Positions 24,213-35,291 of a DNA stretch of 64,000 bases are shown here, piece by piece. The first letter of the stretch is position 1, and the number at the start of each line of letters is the position of its first letter. Source of the stretch: Periconia sp. R9002 (Eukaryota > Ascomycota > Dothideomycetes > Pleosporales > Periconiaceae); NCBI GenBank assembly GCA_023627715.1, contig JAMAHW010000076.1, positions 147,912-211,911 of the forward strand, written 5' to 3'. The translations under genes and the position numbers were made by a program. The notes beneath the pieces were generated by a model. The model saw only the letters and a program-made list of their open reading frames with translations, was not told the origin of the DNA and did no database searches.

Positions 24213-25460
24213 CTAGATGGGCAGGCGCCAGCTGCGCAAGTTTTCTCTCACTTCGAACTCATCCACCTCGTGGTGCGGACGATGACGTTTCCGCTCCGCC
24301 TCCGCTTTCATCTGATGTGCCTGCTGCTCTAAACTGCCTCTCCCACGTACACTAGATGCACTTGAAGGAGCATCGCCAGGCCGGAGTGTTTCGTGTGACT
24401 TGCGCTGTCTCATGGCATTTGCCTGCGAATGTCTCGACTCACTCCCACTCAGAGACTCACTGCTGTCTCCCGCTGCGAATCGAATTCGATCTGGCTTGGT
24501 GACATTTACGTCATAAGGCTTCTCCCTGTCCCCCCAACCATCTCCACCAGCAAATATATCTTCGATACATTCATCTGCTTTGAGTTCTCCTGGCTGGGCG
24601 GTCCAGTAGGCTGCGAGGGTTCGTCGGTACATGTCCTGTAGTTCACCCGCTTCGCGCGAACCTACACTGAGAGATGGCGTGGCTGCGGCAAGTTAGTTTA
24701 GATCTGGGCTTGTGTGATCGCTTGGGCCATACATCCAGGTCCCTCCGTATCTCCTTGTTCTCCAGACACAATGCCCGCTATCCCGCTAAACACTTGTGCC
24801 GTCTTCAACGGAGGTGCGACGAAGTTCTTGTCTCCTTCAATCTGCCTCAAGTATATAGATAGCTTGAGGGTGCTGTTGATCTTGCTGTCCTGCATCAAGT
24901 ACCGCCTTGTAATGCCAGGCTCTTCCACGCTTGCGGCATTCAACTCGCTCTGCTCGACGTACTCGGCGAGGTTGATCTTCACATTTCCCAATGAGATGCG
25001 CTCGCCCCGACCACCACCTGAATACTCTTGTAAAACCTCGAGCTCAATGGGGGTCTCTTGTAACATTCCATGTTTGTCGACGGTCATGCGCACCGGTAGC
25101 TTGACCTCGTAATCGTAGAAGACCTTGTGGTCCCGTATGGGCCGACTTTCGGTGCGGCCACGGTGTTCGGCGGCGGTGGAATGTGGGAGATGCCATTTTA
25201 TGAAGGAGTTGCCGGACACCAGCGGTACATTGTTGAGGTCGATGATCTGGCCAGTCTCAGCATGTTTGCGATGCTCTAGAGGAGTCTGAGGCGCTCACTT
25301 TCAACTGCAATTCGAATTTGGGCTGCGGAGAAGGATGGGTCAGCCGTCAAGTCCGGAGTAAGTGTAGATGGGTGTGAGCAGGCATGCTTACTCGTCGAGT
25401 CTTTGGGACTGTGACAGTGAGTGTATGCGCCGCAAATGCGACAGAGCGCTTGATAGACAT
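24213..25460 (-). CDS. NT-C2 (EEIG1/EHBP1 N-terminal C2) domain protein
   Basis: Fungal relative of the FAM102/EEIG1 proteins, whose N-terminal C2-like domain is thought to bind membranes. Four exons, 25460-25392, 25322-25299 (only 24 nt), 25246-24733 and 24682-24213, with introns of 69, 52 and 50 nt; 358 residues. The joined start reads KTRRPKFELQLKIIDLNNVP, then LVSGNSFIKWHLPHSTAAEH and RGRTESRPIRDHKVFYDYEV, all hallmark strands of the NT-C2 fold (residues about 22-195). A weaker central segment around MYRRTLAAYW and a charged C-terminal Lys/Arg/His-rich region follow. The tiny exon 2 is supported by perfect phase and motif continuity. It is divergent with TAD1, the two starts being 251 nt apart. 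Confidence 0.88.
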
Positions 25461-25711
25461 TCCTCACCAAAGGCTTGCATGGTGGGCAGGAGGCTAGCGC
25501 TGTGTCAGATATAAAGTTTCCCAAGGCGAGGTTCGCTGCTGATGTGATGGTGGGCGTTGTTGTTTGGCGTGGCACGTTGACGTGGGTATGTTGCACGAGG
25601 CAGGGACGGTAGGATTATCCGAAAGCATCCAGGCCCTCGGATTCGTCACTAGCCTCATCACGTCCGCGTTCATGCATGCAACCCTCCGCCTTAATCCTCA
25701 ACACTTAAGTC

Positions 25712-27312
25712 ATGCCTCCTGATGCGGATAGCATTGCGGACTGTGTCCTCGAAACCTTTGATAAGCTACCCCAGAAGCGAAAGCCCCGCATCCGAGACGA
25801 CGGAGCGAGAGAATGGGTGCCTCTGGCCGGAATCGTGCTCGCTAAAGGTACGGTGATGCTGCTGTTCCCAGACATTTTTGGGTGTGCTGGAAAGCTGATA
25901 CTCATGATTCAGAGAAGGTGACCGTTTGTCGTGTGTATCTTTGGGGTGAGTGCATCTGCATGTGTTTTCCATAATGGTAGCCTTAGCTTGGATGACCTGG
26001 GACCGTCTCTACGAACCCCATCGAGTTATGGTGTGTCAAATATGGATCAATCGATAACCCTTCACTCCACTCTTGATTAGAAAATAGAGCAAGAAAAGAG
26101 AATGGGAAGGAAAGGAGAAAGACGGAAGAATCGAAACCTCACAAACTCTTCTAACATCCTATCAGAACCGGCATGAAATGCCTGCCCTCCACCAAACTCC
26201 CCCTTGCCACCGGATGCGTCCTACACGACTGGCACGCCGAAATTCTCGCCATTCGAGCCTTCAATAGGTTTCTCCTGGACCAACTCGAACAACTCCTCAT
26301 CTCTCCCTCCCCCTCTTCTGATTTCATTCGACGAAGGCGTCCTGATGAACTCATCACCACCACCAACAGTGAAGCCTCACCGGAGCATCAACCCCCCTTT
26401 ACCATCAAAGAAGACGTCCAGATCTACATGTACTGCTCCGAAGCGCCCTGTGGAGATGCCAGCATGGAACTCATCATGGACTTGCAAGAAGACGCAACCC
26501 CCTGGACGAGTCCGGCTCCAGTGATATCTTCCGCCACTCCGACCACCTCTCCTTCACCACCCTCGACCTCCAACTCAGTCCTAACATCAGGCCTCCGCGG
26601 CCGCTCCCACTTCTCGCACCTCGGCAACCTCCGCTACAAACCCTCGCGCCCAGACGCACCTCCTACGACTTCTAAGTCCTGCACTGACAAACTGACCCTT
26701 ACCCAAGCAACCTCCCTCCTCTCCTCTTTAACCAGCACGCTCATCACCCCTGAAAACGCGTACCTGGTCTCGGTCATTCTCCCATCTTCCCAACTCGTTC
26801 CCTCGGCCTGCGCCCGCGCGTTCAGACACCGCATGACCCACGTTACAGACGATGTGGTGAAGGGGTGGACGGGTGGGTACACATGGCGGGCTTTTGATGT
26901 TAGAGGCACGACGAGGGAGTTTAGCTTTAGTCGCCGCTCCATCGGACCCGGGGAGAAAGCGATCGCGAGTAACATATCCGCCGTGTACACACCGGCATGG
27001 CAGGAGACGCTGATCGGCGGCGTGCTGCAGGGACGCAAACAATTCGATGTCAGAGGCGCGAGTCGCGTCTGCAGGAGGGGGATGTGGTCGGTTGTGGGGA
27101 GGGTAGCAGTGGGATTTGGCGTCGGGGTTCTGAGCGAGGTGCTGTTGGGCACAAAGGAGAAAAGGGGGTATAGGTATGCGGATGTGAAAGAGAGTCGGAT
27201 GTTGAGCGCGAGGAAGAAGGTTAAGGAGGATGTCAGGAAGGGAGTGCTTGCAGGTTGGGTTAGGGGAAGCGGGGATGATGGGTTCGGGATTGAGGAGAAA
27301 ACAGGCTCATGA
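25712..27312 (+). CDS. TAD1: tRNA-specific adenosine deaminase (Tad1/ADAT1)
   Basis: Deaminates adenosine 37 of eukaryotic tRNA-Ala to inosine. Exons 25712-25847, 25915-25945 (31 nt) and 26166-27312, with introns of 67 and 220 nt; 437 residues. The chosen acceptors give LAKEGDRLSCVSLGTGMKCL, matching the family exactly. Catalytic motifs are HAE (in VLHDWHAEILAIRAF, about residue 77) with the zinc-binding Cys of PCGDASM and a third Cys in SKSCTDKL. The usual GRGD...SMSCSDK stretch is altered here to RPDAPPTTSKSCTDKL. Low-complexity Ser/Pro/Thr inserts occur before and after PCGDAS. The C-terminal half carries the Adenosine deaminase/editase fold, with weaker conservation. It is divergent with the NT-C2 gene. 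Confidence 0.9.
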
Positions 27313-27526
27313 GACGCGTATATACATCTACATGAGGATGGAATGGCGCTTGCTTACAGATGCACAATTATCTCGACATCCATCTACAACATCGCCATCG
27401 GTGTAAAATGAGGAACAACACAGGTTTAAAACACTGGTACAGAAAGGTCTGGAATCGCAATACGTATACACGGTAGGCTCCTTCCCTCCTCACCCAAAAA
27501 ATCTCCATTGCTAGTCTTTGCACACA

Positions 27527-28105
27527 TCAAGCAACCTTCCTCCACCAAAGCACCCCCTCATTCCCACCATCCCTCCGACTATCAATCCTAACCAACGTCT
27601 CATTCCCATCTCCCCCCCTCACCCCAACCCCCCTAAACACCGTATAATTCCTCACCTGCCGCGTCCCAACCCACGCGGGGATATTCGACACCACGAGCGG
27701 GCCGTGGAAGAGCTGGCCGTGCACTTCGTCGGCGTCGATGGCGTCGCTCACGGAGAAGGGCCCCGCGTATGCGAGCGAGTGCTTGCCGACGAGGGCCCAG
27801 AGGTTGTCGGGGTCGGAGGGGGAGTAGGGGAAGGTGAGGTTGGAGGGGCGCAGGGAGGGTTCGGTCGCGGCGAGGGTCGCGGACATGTAGCCCGCGGATG
27901 TGTAGGTGAGGAGGCCGATGGGGGAGTCGCCGTAGGCGCGGTCGGGGACGGGGGTGCCGTTGAATGTGCTGATGGGTTTTTAGCTTTTTGGGAAGGAAAG
28001 GACGGGGTTTGGGTGTTGGAGAAAGGGAAGGAGGACTTACGAGCTGGTGTTTAGTAGTGTGTAAGTGCCGGCCAGCATGGCGAATATATTTGTTGAGTTC
28101 ACCAT
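27527..28105 (-). pseudogene. Lipocalin-like domain protein, apparent frameshift
   Basis: Fungal lipocalin-like (PF13924-type) small protein, probably binding a small hydrophobic ligand. Exon 1 (28105-28041) encodes MVNSTNIFAMLAGTYTLLNTS; a GTAAGT donor at 28040 and a CTAAAAACCCATCAG acceptor at 27970 define a 71-nt intron. Exon 2 (27969-27527) encodes NGTPVPDRAYGDSPIGLLTY, AGYMSATL and RVGRQ-type C-terminal strands ending in WWRKVA. The GLLTY...GYMSA core is the family signature. Exon lengths total 508 nt, one too many, and no alternative AG or GT restores the phase. One extra base in the A-run next to the acceptor (around 27961-27963) would explain this. Either the gene is broken or the assembly has a single-base error. 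Confidence 0.65.
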
Positions 28106-30124
28106 TCTTTCTTCTTCTTTTCCGTCCCTGCGCTTTTTTGCTTCCTCTTCTTTTCTCTTTCTCTTTTTTCTACCGATTGTGGTGGGTATTGATATATTAT
28201 AATTTTCGATAAAAATGATTGTCTGCGTGCCTCTGTCCTTTTGTACCCCGTTTCCCCGCGTCGAATTATCAATTCTCAAGCAGTCGTCCTTCGATATATG
28301 TGTATAATTATATACAGACAAAAAATATTTTTTTGCCCACCATGCACGCGCACGCAACGGGTACATATATAGCAATAAACATTGTACTCACGCCATCCCA
28401 AGCAATCGAAAAACGTCTAGACTTTCCGACAGAAAACAGAAGGTACATAAGTAGGAGACAAATCCTTCCTTCCCATGTTCCTACCTACCTACCTAGGAAT
28501 CAGGTAGAGTACGTACTCAAAATGAGAAGGAGAGAAAGGTCGAGGCCTGCCCGGTGACGCCGTTCATGCTTCCTTCATTCTCCCTTTATTTTACGTGGGG
28601 GCGTAGCACGCGTCTTAAATCCCTTCCAGTCCTCCCCCATTCATCTCCGAAGTTACATGCGTTCGGTCGTTGGGTAAAGCACATGTTCATTATGTCAATC
28701 ACGAACGGAAAAAAAAAATCAGATGGGTCGGGTCGGATCGATGGGAGCATTCCAACCAAGCTTTTTCTCCGCCCTCGACAAGACGATCCAAGACGCGGGG
28801 GTGGGGGGAGGTGACAGACTTTACCTTCCTGATTAGGGAATTGGTACCAAGCAAGGAAGGAAGAAAGGAAGGAGGTGGGCTAGAACAAATGTATACATGG
28901 TACCTAGAAGTATCAGTAATTGCAAGCGCAGATAACGGATATTAAGAAAGGGTTGCTTAAAAAATATGGGATTTATAAGCTGAAGAACTTTTTTTTTGGG
29001 TTGGGGTGGAAATGGATGATGGATGGAAATCCTTGGACGCGTTGTATGCAAAGACGCACGTATTTGAATGGCGTGATGTTTGAGTTGGTCAGGGAAGCGA
29101 GGAATTGGACAGGTTAAAGGACTTCTTCGATCGATACTTTCAAATGAGTAAGATGAAATCGAATCATCTACCTCTCGTATCTCGCAGCGTACCCAGTTGG
29201 ACAACCGTGTTTCAAATCGCATATTACACGTGACTGGACCCTAGTACATAGCTTTTACCCATTATGAGTCCCGTTCCAAGCCAGTAGGAGTAAAATACAT
29301 CTAACAGTTGGGATACCCAAGGGATAACCAACAAAACATCACGCGAATAAAGCCGTAATCTGCAAAGATGTGTCCAATAGACTATCTACACACATGCAAA
29401 CCCCGCACCCTCCAGCCTTTCCGTGAAAAAGGGCATCAGGCGTGAGCGTATGCATGAGTGTGTATGTGTAATTGATTGATTGGAGTGTTTGTATATGCGC
29501 AAAGGGATCTAGCCCGCGCTACTACTCTGTTTCTCTCTCCATCGGTGTCGTCAAAAGCCGTGCCAGTTGACCTTGACTGACTGACTGGCCTCGACAGCCG
29601 ATGATCGAGTTGTTGTTGCTGCCGGTGTGTAATGTGTGATGTGCGAGTCAAATCTTGACCAAAATTATATACAAAAAAATCTTCTGGGATGAGCAATAGA
29701 AAAAGCAATAGGTCGGTATGGCAGTCCAAATCGTCACCTCAACAAGGGTATAGTGGTTGTTTCAACGCCATGCCCGGCCAGAGACTATGTTGAAAGCGTC
29801 CAGCTCTTTCCCCCATGTCGTCCCAAAAAATCAAGCGGGTAGAATCAAAAACTGTGAGGATATCATGTAGAAATAGCACATCGAAGACGATGAAAAGACA
29901 AGACCCGAGTAAACCCAAATAAGTGGATCGCATCAGCACTTGACGGATCTTCTCCAATCAACGGTGGAGGGGGGGTATGAAGTAACATGGTAGAAAAAAA
30001 GCTGATGAAGAAAAAGAAGTGCCTCGGAAGTCCATTCCAAGAGGCCGGATGCGGTGTTGCTGCTGTTGTTCCCCCGCAGTGAAAATCAAGTTCATGAACA
30101 ACGCCGATTCCCGTGTCGTATCCG
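28106..30124. other. Long intergenic region
   Basis: About 2 kb. 28.1-28.4 kb is the promoter of the lipocalin-like gene, with a pyrimidine-rich block on the minus strand. A short CTAC repeat (tacctacctacctagg) lies near 28480-28497. The right part is 3' flank of the STB3-like gene and should hold its terminator. ORFs are short with no motifs. Confidence 0.4.
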
Positions 30125-31273
30125 CTACATGGAGCCCATGGCGATCAAGGCCTCGATGGCCTCGCGCTCCGCGTTGGGGTCTCCAGAATTCATAGCGCCG
30201 TTGGATGCATTAAGAGTGCCCGCGTTACCGCGGGATGCAGTGTAAGAGGAAGAATTAAAGGCCGGGGTAGTAGTCCTCGCGGCATGAGAAAGGGGCACAG
30301 ATTGTGCTGAAACCGAGCGGAAACGCGCGCCCGATGTTCGAGAAAGGTAATTGTAATCGCGATACACGGGGCGCGTATAGCGTGGTTTTTGACGGAGGGC
30401 GTCTGGTCCAATCGCAGACCAGTCTTCCTCATCCGTGTCGTCGTTCAGATCGTGTTCCAGATCCATATCAGACGTGTCGGAGTCGGTGTCTTCGGAGCCG
30501 TCCAGGGACATGTGATCCGCCATCTCCTCGTCCCGACTGTCGGGGGTGCCGGCTTTCCAGCTACCGGTGTAAACATTGCGCTCGCTGCGCATGTTCTTGG
30601 ACCGGAGATGGCCGTCGGCGTTGCTGTCTAAGCTAGCCGGGGGAGTGGGACCGTTCATGGCATGGGCGCCGATGGGAAGTCCGCGGCCAGTGTGGTTTGT
30701 GTGACCAGCGACACTCCAGCGGCCCCAGCCGACCTTCTCGAACTTGACCTCGCCGTGAAGGCCGCCGCCTGCGCGATGTTCCAGCGCGGCCACGACAAGC
30801 CTTCGGGCCTTGGAAGGGGCCAGGCGAGAGAAGCCAGGAACAGACTGGGTCAGATGGGCCATCATCTCGCGGATGGGCATGGCGCCGTGGCCCAGGATGA
30901 TTCCTGGGAGGTGGTGTTTGGCAAGCATGATGGCCGTGATCTGACGAGTGGCATCCAGACCGGCCAGGGCCTCCTTGGAGAGGGCCGAGGCGGGCTGGTC
31001 CTGGGCTTTGGCATGGTCAACGGCATCCTGCAAGTCTATATCCATCTCTGCCGACTCAGAGGCGCGCGCGCGACCGTGGAGGTTAGGTCGGGACTTGTGG
31101 GCGGATAGCGTAGGCGAGATGGAGTTCGGAGGAGTCGGTAGCGGGCCGCCGCCGCCATGACGCAGAGTGGAGCCATGCTGGGGATGGTTGATGGGGATGT
31201 TCGAGGAAGCCGACTGGGCCGCAAAGGCAGCGGCGATGTTGGAGACTGGCTTGGAGTGTGCGACGGCAGCCAT
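30125..31273 (-). CDS. Stb3-like Sin3-binding protein
   Basis: Member of the Stb3 family (Sin3-binding, ribosomal RNA processing element binding in yeast), a nuclear transcription regulator. Intronless, 382 residues, ATG at 31273. The conserved domain lies at about residues 100-165: QITAIMLAKHHLPGIILGHG, then MMAHLTQSVPGFSRLAPSKA and RRLVVAALEHRAGGG, followed by EVKFEKVGWGRWSV. The N-terminus is Ser/Pro/His-rich and the C-terminal half has an acidic Asp/Glu stretch (about 250-275) and a Ser/Thr/Asn-rich tail. The frame stays open upstream of the ATG, but that part has no conserved content and is probably 5' leader. In yeast Stb3 acts in nutrient-dependent control of ribosome biogenesis genes; a similar role is inferred. 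Confidence 0.85.
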   Translation of the reverse strand: MAAVAHSKPVSNIAAAFAAQSASSNIPINHPQHGSTLRHGGGGPLPTPPNSISPTLSAHKSRPNLHGRARASESAEMDIDLQDAVDHAKAQDQPASALSKEALAGLDATRQITAIMLAKHHLPGIILGHGAMPIREMMAHLTQSVPGFSRLAPSKARRLVVAALEHRAGGGLHGEVKFEKVGWGRWSVAGHTNHTGRGLPIGAHAMNGPTPPASLDSNADGHLRSKNMRSERNVYTGSWKAGTPDSRDEEMADHMSLDGSEDTDSDTSDMDLEHDLNDDTDEEDWSAIGPDALRQKPRYTRPVYRDYNYLSRTSGARFRSVSAQSVPLSHAARTTTPAFNSSSYTASRGNAGTLNASNGAMNSGDPNAEREAIEALIAMGSM

Positions 31274-32783
31274 GTTGCCGGTCGGTCCTGAACGTAGAGA
31301 AGGAGTTGGGGGAGGCAGCTGACACAATGACTCAGTGGGAAGGCGCTGTCTGACTAGCAGGACAGCGCAAGGGGTGAACAGCAAGACAGCAGTGATGCCG
31401 TCTCGGTGTACAGAGGCTTTGTAGACGTGCGAGCGAAGAGCAAGCGCGTCGTTGTGTGAAGGTTGGTGATGCGAGGCAAGCTGCAGCGGAAGAAGCTTGA
31501 CTGTTTGTTCGGAACGACGTTGGGCGATCGGCGATAGGATCAGCGGCGATCGAGGACGCGAGCGACGGTAGTGCTTTGTTGGGTGGTGGACGAGTGAGCG
31601 AGGCAGACGGGGCTGGCAGATAACAGGCGACGCAGGCAAGTAGGCTGGGCAGATGATGCGCTTGGTAGACTGGCTGGGACTGAATGTGTTGTTGTGATGT
31701 GTTGATAGGGATTGAAGGGGAGCTCGCAAGAAGATAAGGTCGAGCGTGGTACACGTCCGGCAGGGCAAGGGCTAAGGGGCCGAGCTAGGGCAAGGGCAGA
31801 TTGGCTGACCCGGAAGTTGGAACCAAGGAGTGCCAATCCAGCTGACCATCACCACCACGCCCGACTACTAGCGAATACCATATCAAAAATACTTTATTCT
31901 TACCGGCCGCCCATCCCATGACCTGCAGACGTATACAAAGAGCGCGCGCCACAGCCTGCTCTCGTCATCCATGACGGTATGTAATCGAATTCCACCTACT
32001 TGGTTACTTGGTTGCTTAGATGTCATGACGGTTTCATCCTTGTTCTACACTTGTTCTACTTGCGCAGTCCGAAACAGGGCTGTGGCTGCAAACAGTGTCA
32101 CGATGCGTCCCTTTGACGTATTGTACAAAATACCGTTTCCAGTGTAGGCACTGTACCGACCGGCGCTTTGTAGTGTACTGTGCATAGCTATGACACCATC
32201 GCACCAAGGCCACCCACAGTGTGGTTGCTACCTAGCCCGTGCGATCCCGCGCTGTTCCCCCTCACTGCTCCCCCACTGCTCCGTCTTCAGCCGAAGAGCG
32301 TGCTATCTCAACATTGCCCAGCAGGCCAACCATTCCGTCCACCCCCAGCCAGCCTCAATACCATTGGCGTTATCGTGGCGCGTGCCTCTACCACAGCTCC
32401 GACTTCGCCCTAGCCAGAATCCCCCAGCGAACGAAAGATAACCCCCCGCAACCACACGTGTTGACTCTCTTCTTCACATACCGCAGCCCATCGACCCACC
32501 GACAACGGCTGTTTCCATCCATGCACCTACATACGTACTGTACGTTGAGCAATTCAATTGTAAATTCGTCACATTTCCGTGCCTCTACGAGCCCCGCTTG
32601 CATACAGTAGTGCTGCAATGGCATTCTTCACGGCGACTTTCTGACGCTGACTTGATCCCACGTGTTGCTTCCTCGTTCCGGGCGACCGATACCGCGTGCA
32701 GCCTGCTTCAATTCTGATTCGGCTGCACAACATACTTGGTAATGGCCTGCCTCCGTCAGTTACATAACAATTCATCTGCACGC
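31274..32783. other. Intergenic region
   Basis: About 1.5 kb between the STB3-like gene start and the TOP3 stop. The first 600 nt or so is likely 5' leader or promoter of the STB3-like gene. The part at 32.2-32.8 kb is 3' flank of TOP3. Several overlapping short ORFs, none with a motif. Confidence 0.45.
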
Positions 32784-34971
32784 TCAACCTACGGCTTTGA
32801 GAACGTTGATCTGCTGCATCGTGCGTATGAAGACGGCTCTGTACTGGTCCAGATTCTGCCGCACCACGTCGTTGCGCGAGCTGCGGCCATCACAGATTGC
32901 TTTCATCTGGACCTCCATCTGCCGGCCGTTAGTCCGTCTTTCCCAATCTCTCAACAACCCCCACCACCATATCACTCTCACCTCTTTGCGCAGAAACGGC
33001 TTGCTCAAGCTTGTCTCGAACCCCACATTGTCATATCCCTCGATAAGTGCTACCCCGAGCGTGGTGGGGATGAACTCTTGTATCCCACCAGTCGTTGCTC
33101 CTGCTCCTCCCTGATTCTGTGCCGCTGCCGCTCCTCCTCGTCCACCCCTCCCCCCTCGGCCTCGTCCTCGGCCTCTTCCTCGTGCACTACCACTGTCTCC
33201 ACCATGCCCACCCGCTCCGCCTTTGGTGCGTGCAATCACATACTCACGATCTTTGATCTTTTGAATATGCTCAGCCATGGTGGCATCCGTGCCGATACCA
33301 TTGGCGTCCATGAGAGCAATGAGCTCCGGTTCGGTTAGATAGCTGGGTGGAGTGGTTTTGCCTTCCTCCATCGTCGCTTCTTTGGGCTCCAGAATCTCCC
33401 CCACCGCATACGGCGGTAGATTTTGACTGCTCTCCCACTTGTCGTACGGATAAACGTCGAGATAGTTCCTTGCTATGACTGTGAGACCGTGGGCGTGAAA
33501 GTTCTCCCCGCCGTAATCGATTTCCACATCCGTCGCCTCGCCCAGTGCATCTTCTGAGCAGCAGGCGAGGAATCGACGAACCACGAATTCGTAAACTCGC
33601 TTCTCGTTGTCGTTGAGTTGGGTTGGTGCCACATAGTTCACTGGATGAATGGGAGGATGAGCCTTGTCGTTGTTGCGTCCGTTACGAGGTTGATTGAAGC
33701 CGCCGTTTATCAAGTTTTGGGCAAATCCACCCCATCGTTGGTCCTGCTGTTGTCGCCCTATAAGCCTGCGCAAATCCATACCCCTATCAAACTGGTCGGT
33801 TTCAGTACGGGGGTAACTGATCCAGCCTTTGGTGTAAAGGGCTTCTGCAGTAGTCATGACATCTTGAGAAGTCATGCGGAGAAATCTGCTACCCATCTTC
33901 TGAAGCTCGACTGTAGTCAACGGCAACGGTTTCCACTTCTTCGTGGGCTTCTTGGACGTCTTGGTAACTTTGGCCGTCTTGGATAAGAGGCACCGCTCGA
34001 ATATGATGATGACAGCCATTCGATCGAAAAGATGACCTCGTCTCCACGTGAACCTGACGTTGATCCCCTCTTTTTCGTGTACTACCTTGATATACCAGAA
34101 CGCCTCAGGCACAAAGTTTCGAACTCTCAAGTATCGGTCCACGACAAAGCCTAGGGTAGGAAACTGGCACGACCCGTAGCTGATGACTTTTCTGACTTCG
34201 TCACGCTGTGGAATCATGTTTTGAAGTGCGAGTGTCTGCATTCTGGTGAATGCAGCACCGAGGCGGAGGTCTAGTTCGATACGAGCAGCAACAGCATTGA
34301 CTTGCGCGTCATCCAGCTGTATAGGATTTGCCGCAGCTTGAATGATATGCCTGAGACTGAGGTTAGTCGCAGGTGGTAACATTGATGTGACACTAAACAT
34401 ACGCTCGTTCAATATTGCTGAACCTCGCTCGCCATACTTGTATGTTGGGATTGGCTTTGCGAGCAATCTCACGGATTTCCGAGCCAATATGCTCCCCTTC
34501 TCGATCACAGTCGGTCCAGATGAATAGGATTGAGGCGTAGGCGGCTTGCGATGCAATATTGTCGGCAATGGGTTTCTTGTCCTGCATAGCCTTCAGTAAG
34601 CTGATGAAAACTAACAAGCACTGCTTACATCCGCGACGAATACTTGGGTGGGTGCCTCAAAGAGTTCCCCCGGCTGGCATTCGTTCCATTTGCGGTATCT
34701 ACTCTGGAAATCCATGTTTTGAATGTGCCCAGCCACGGACGTGAACGTCACCGTACTCCGGCCCCATCGCTGAAAGTCATAGTCGAATTTGTAATTCTTG
34801 ACCCATTGTATACCGCGAACATTCTCCTGCACACATTTTGATCAGCCCCGGTCGATAATCTGAATTGGATAGACAGCATGCCAAACTCACAGCTCGCGCC
34901 TGGCCGCCCAGATGATTTGCGACTGCTTTGGCAATAGACGGCTTCTCCGCTACGCACAATATCCTGGTCAT
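32784..34971 (-). CDS. TOP3: DNA topoisomerase III
   Basis: Type IA topoisomerase that, with the RecQ helicase and Rmi1, resolves recombination intermediates. Five exons: 34971-34891, 34826-34629, 34590-34403, 34350-32982 and 32918-32784; introns of 64, 38, 52 and 63 nt; 656 residues, the usual family length. The N-terminal Toprim reads RILCVAEKPSIAKAVANHL and IWTDCDREGEHIG with the acidic DxD triad. The active-site motif GWISYPRTETDQF gives the catalytic Tyr. NGIGTDATMAEHI is also typical. After it comes a Gly/Arg (RGRGRGRGG) segment. Intron 4 separates SKPFLRKE from MEVQMKAICDGRSSRNDVVR. The 38-nt intron 2 is unusually short but phase and motif fit. Head-to-head with the DUF1295 gene. Confidence 0.95.
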
Positions 34972-35227
34972 ACTTTCATCTAATGCACGTTGAAGCGTGG
35001 ACGTGGTGTGGTCAGTGATCTAAATGCGCGCTCGAAAGTCATGTGAAGACGCGTCGGGGCGAAAACACGCGTTCAGGGCCGTGCACAGACACCATCTCTA
35101 TGCGAGGCGAGACTGAGAATTAGCGAGGAGCGATCTACCTAGTCCAAGATGCGAGTGACGACATGCATCCAACACCTCACGTGTAGCTGGAAAACACCCG
35201 CACAGCCTCAATCTCCACTCCGTCCTC

Positions 35228-35236
35228 TATAAAAGG
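35228..35236 (+). promoter_or_regulatory. TATA box of the DUF1295 gene
   Basis: A consensus tataaaagg lies about 56 nt upstream of the ATG at 35292, inside the short divergent promoter shared with TOP3. Confidence 0.6.
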
Positions 35237-35291
35237 CCGTTCAGCCCAATTTGCTTGCTGGACCTTCAGCAACTTTGACCCGGCCGCCATC

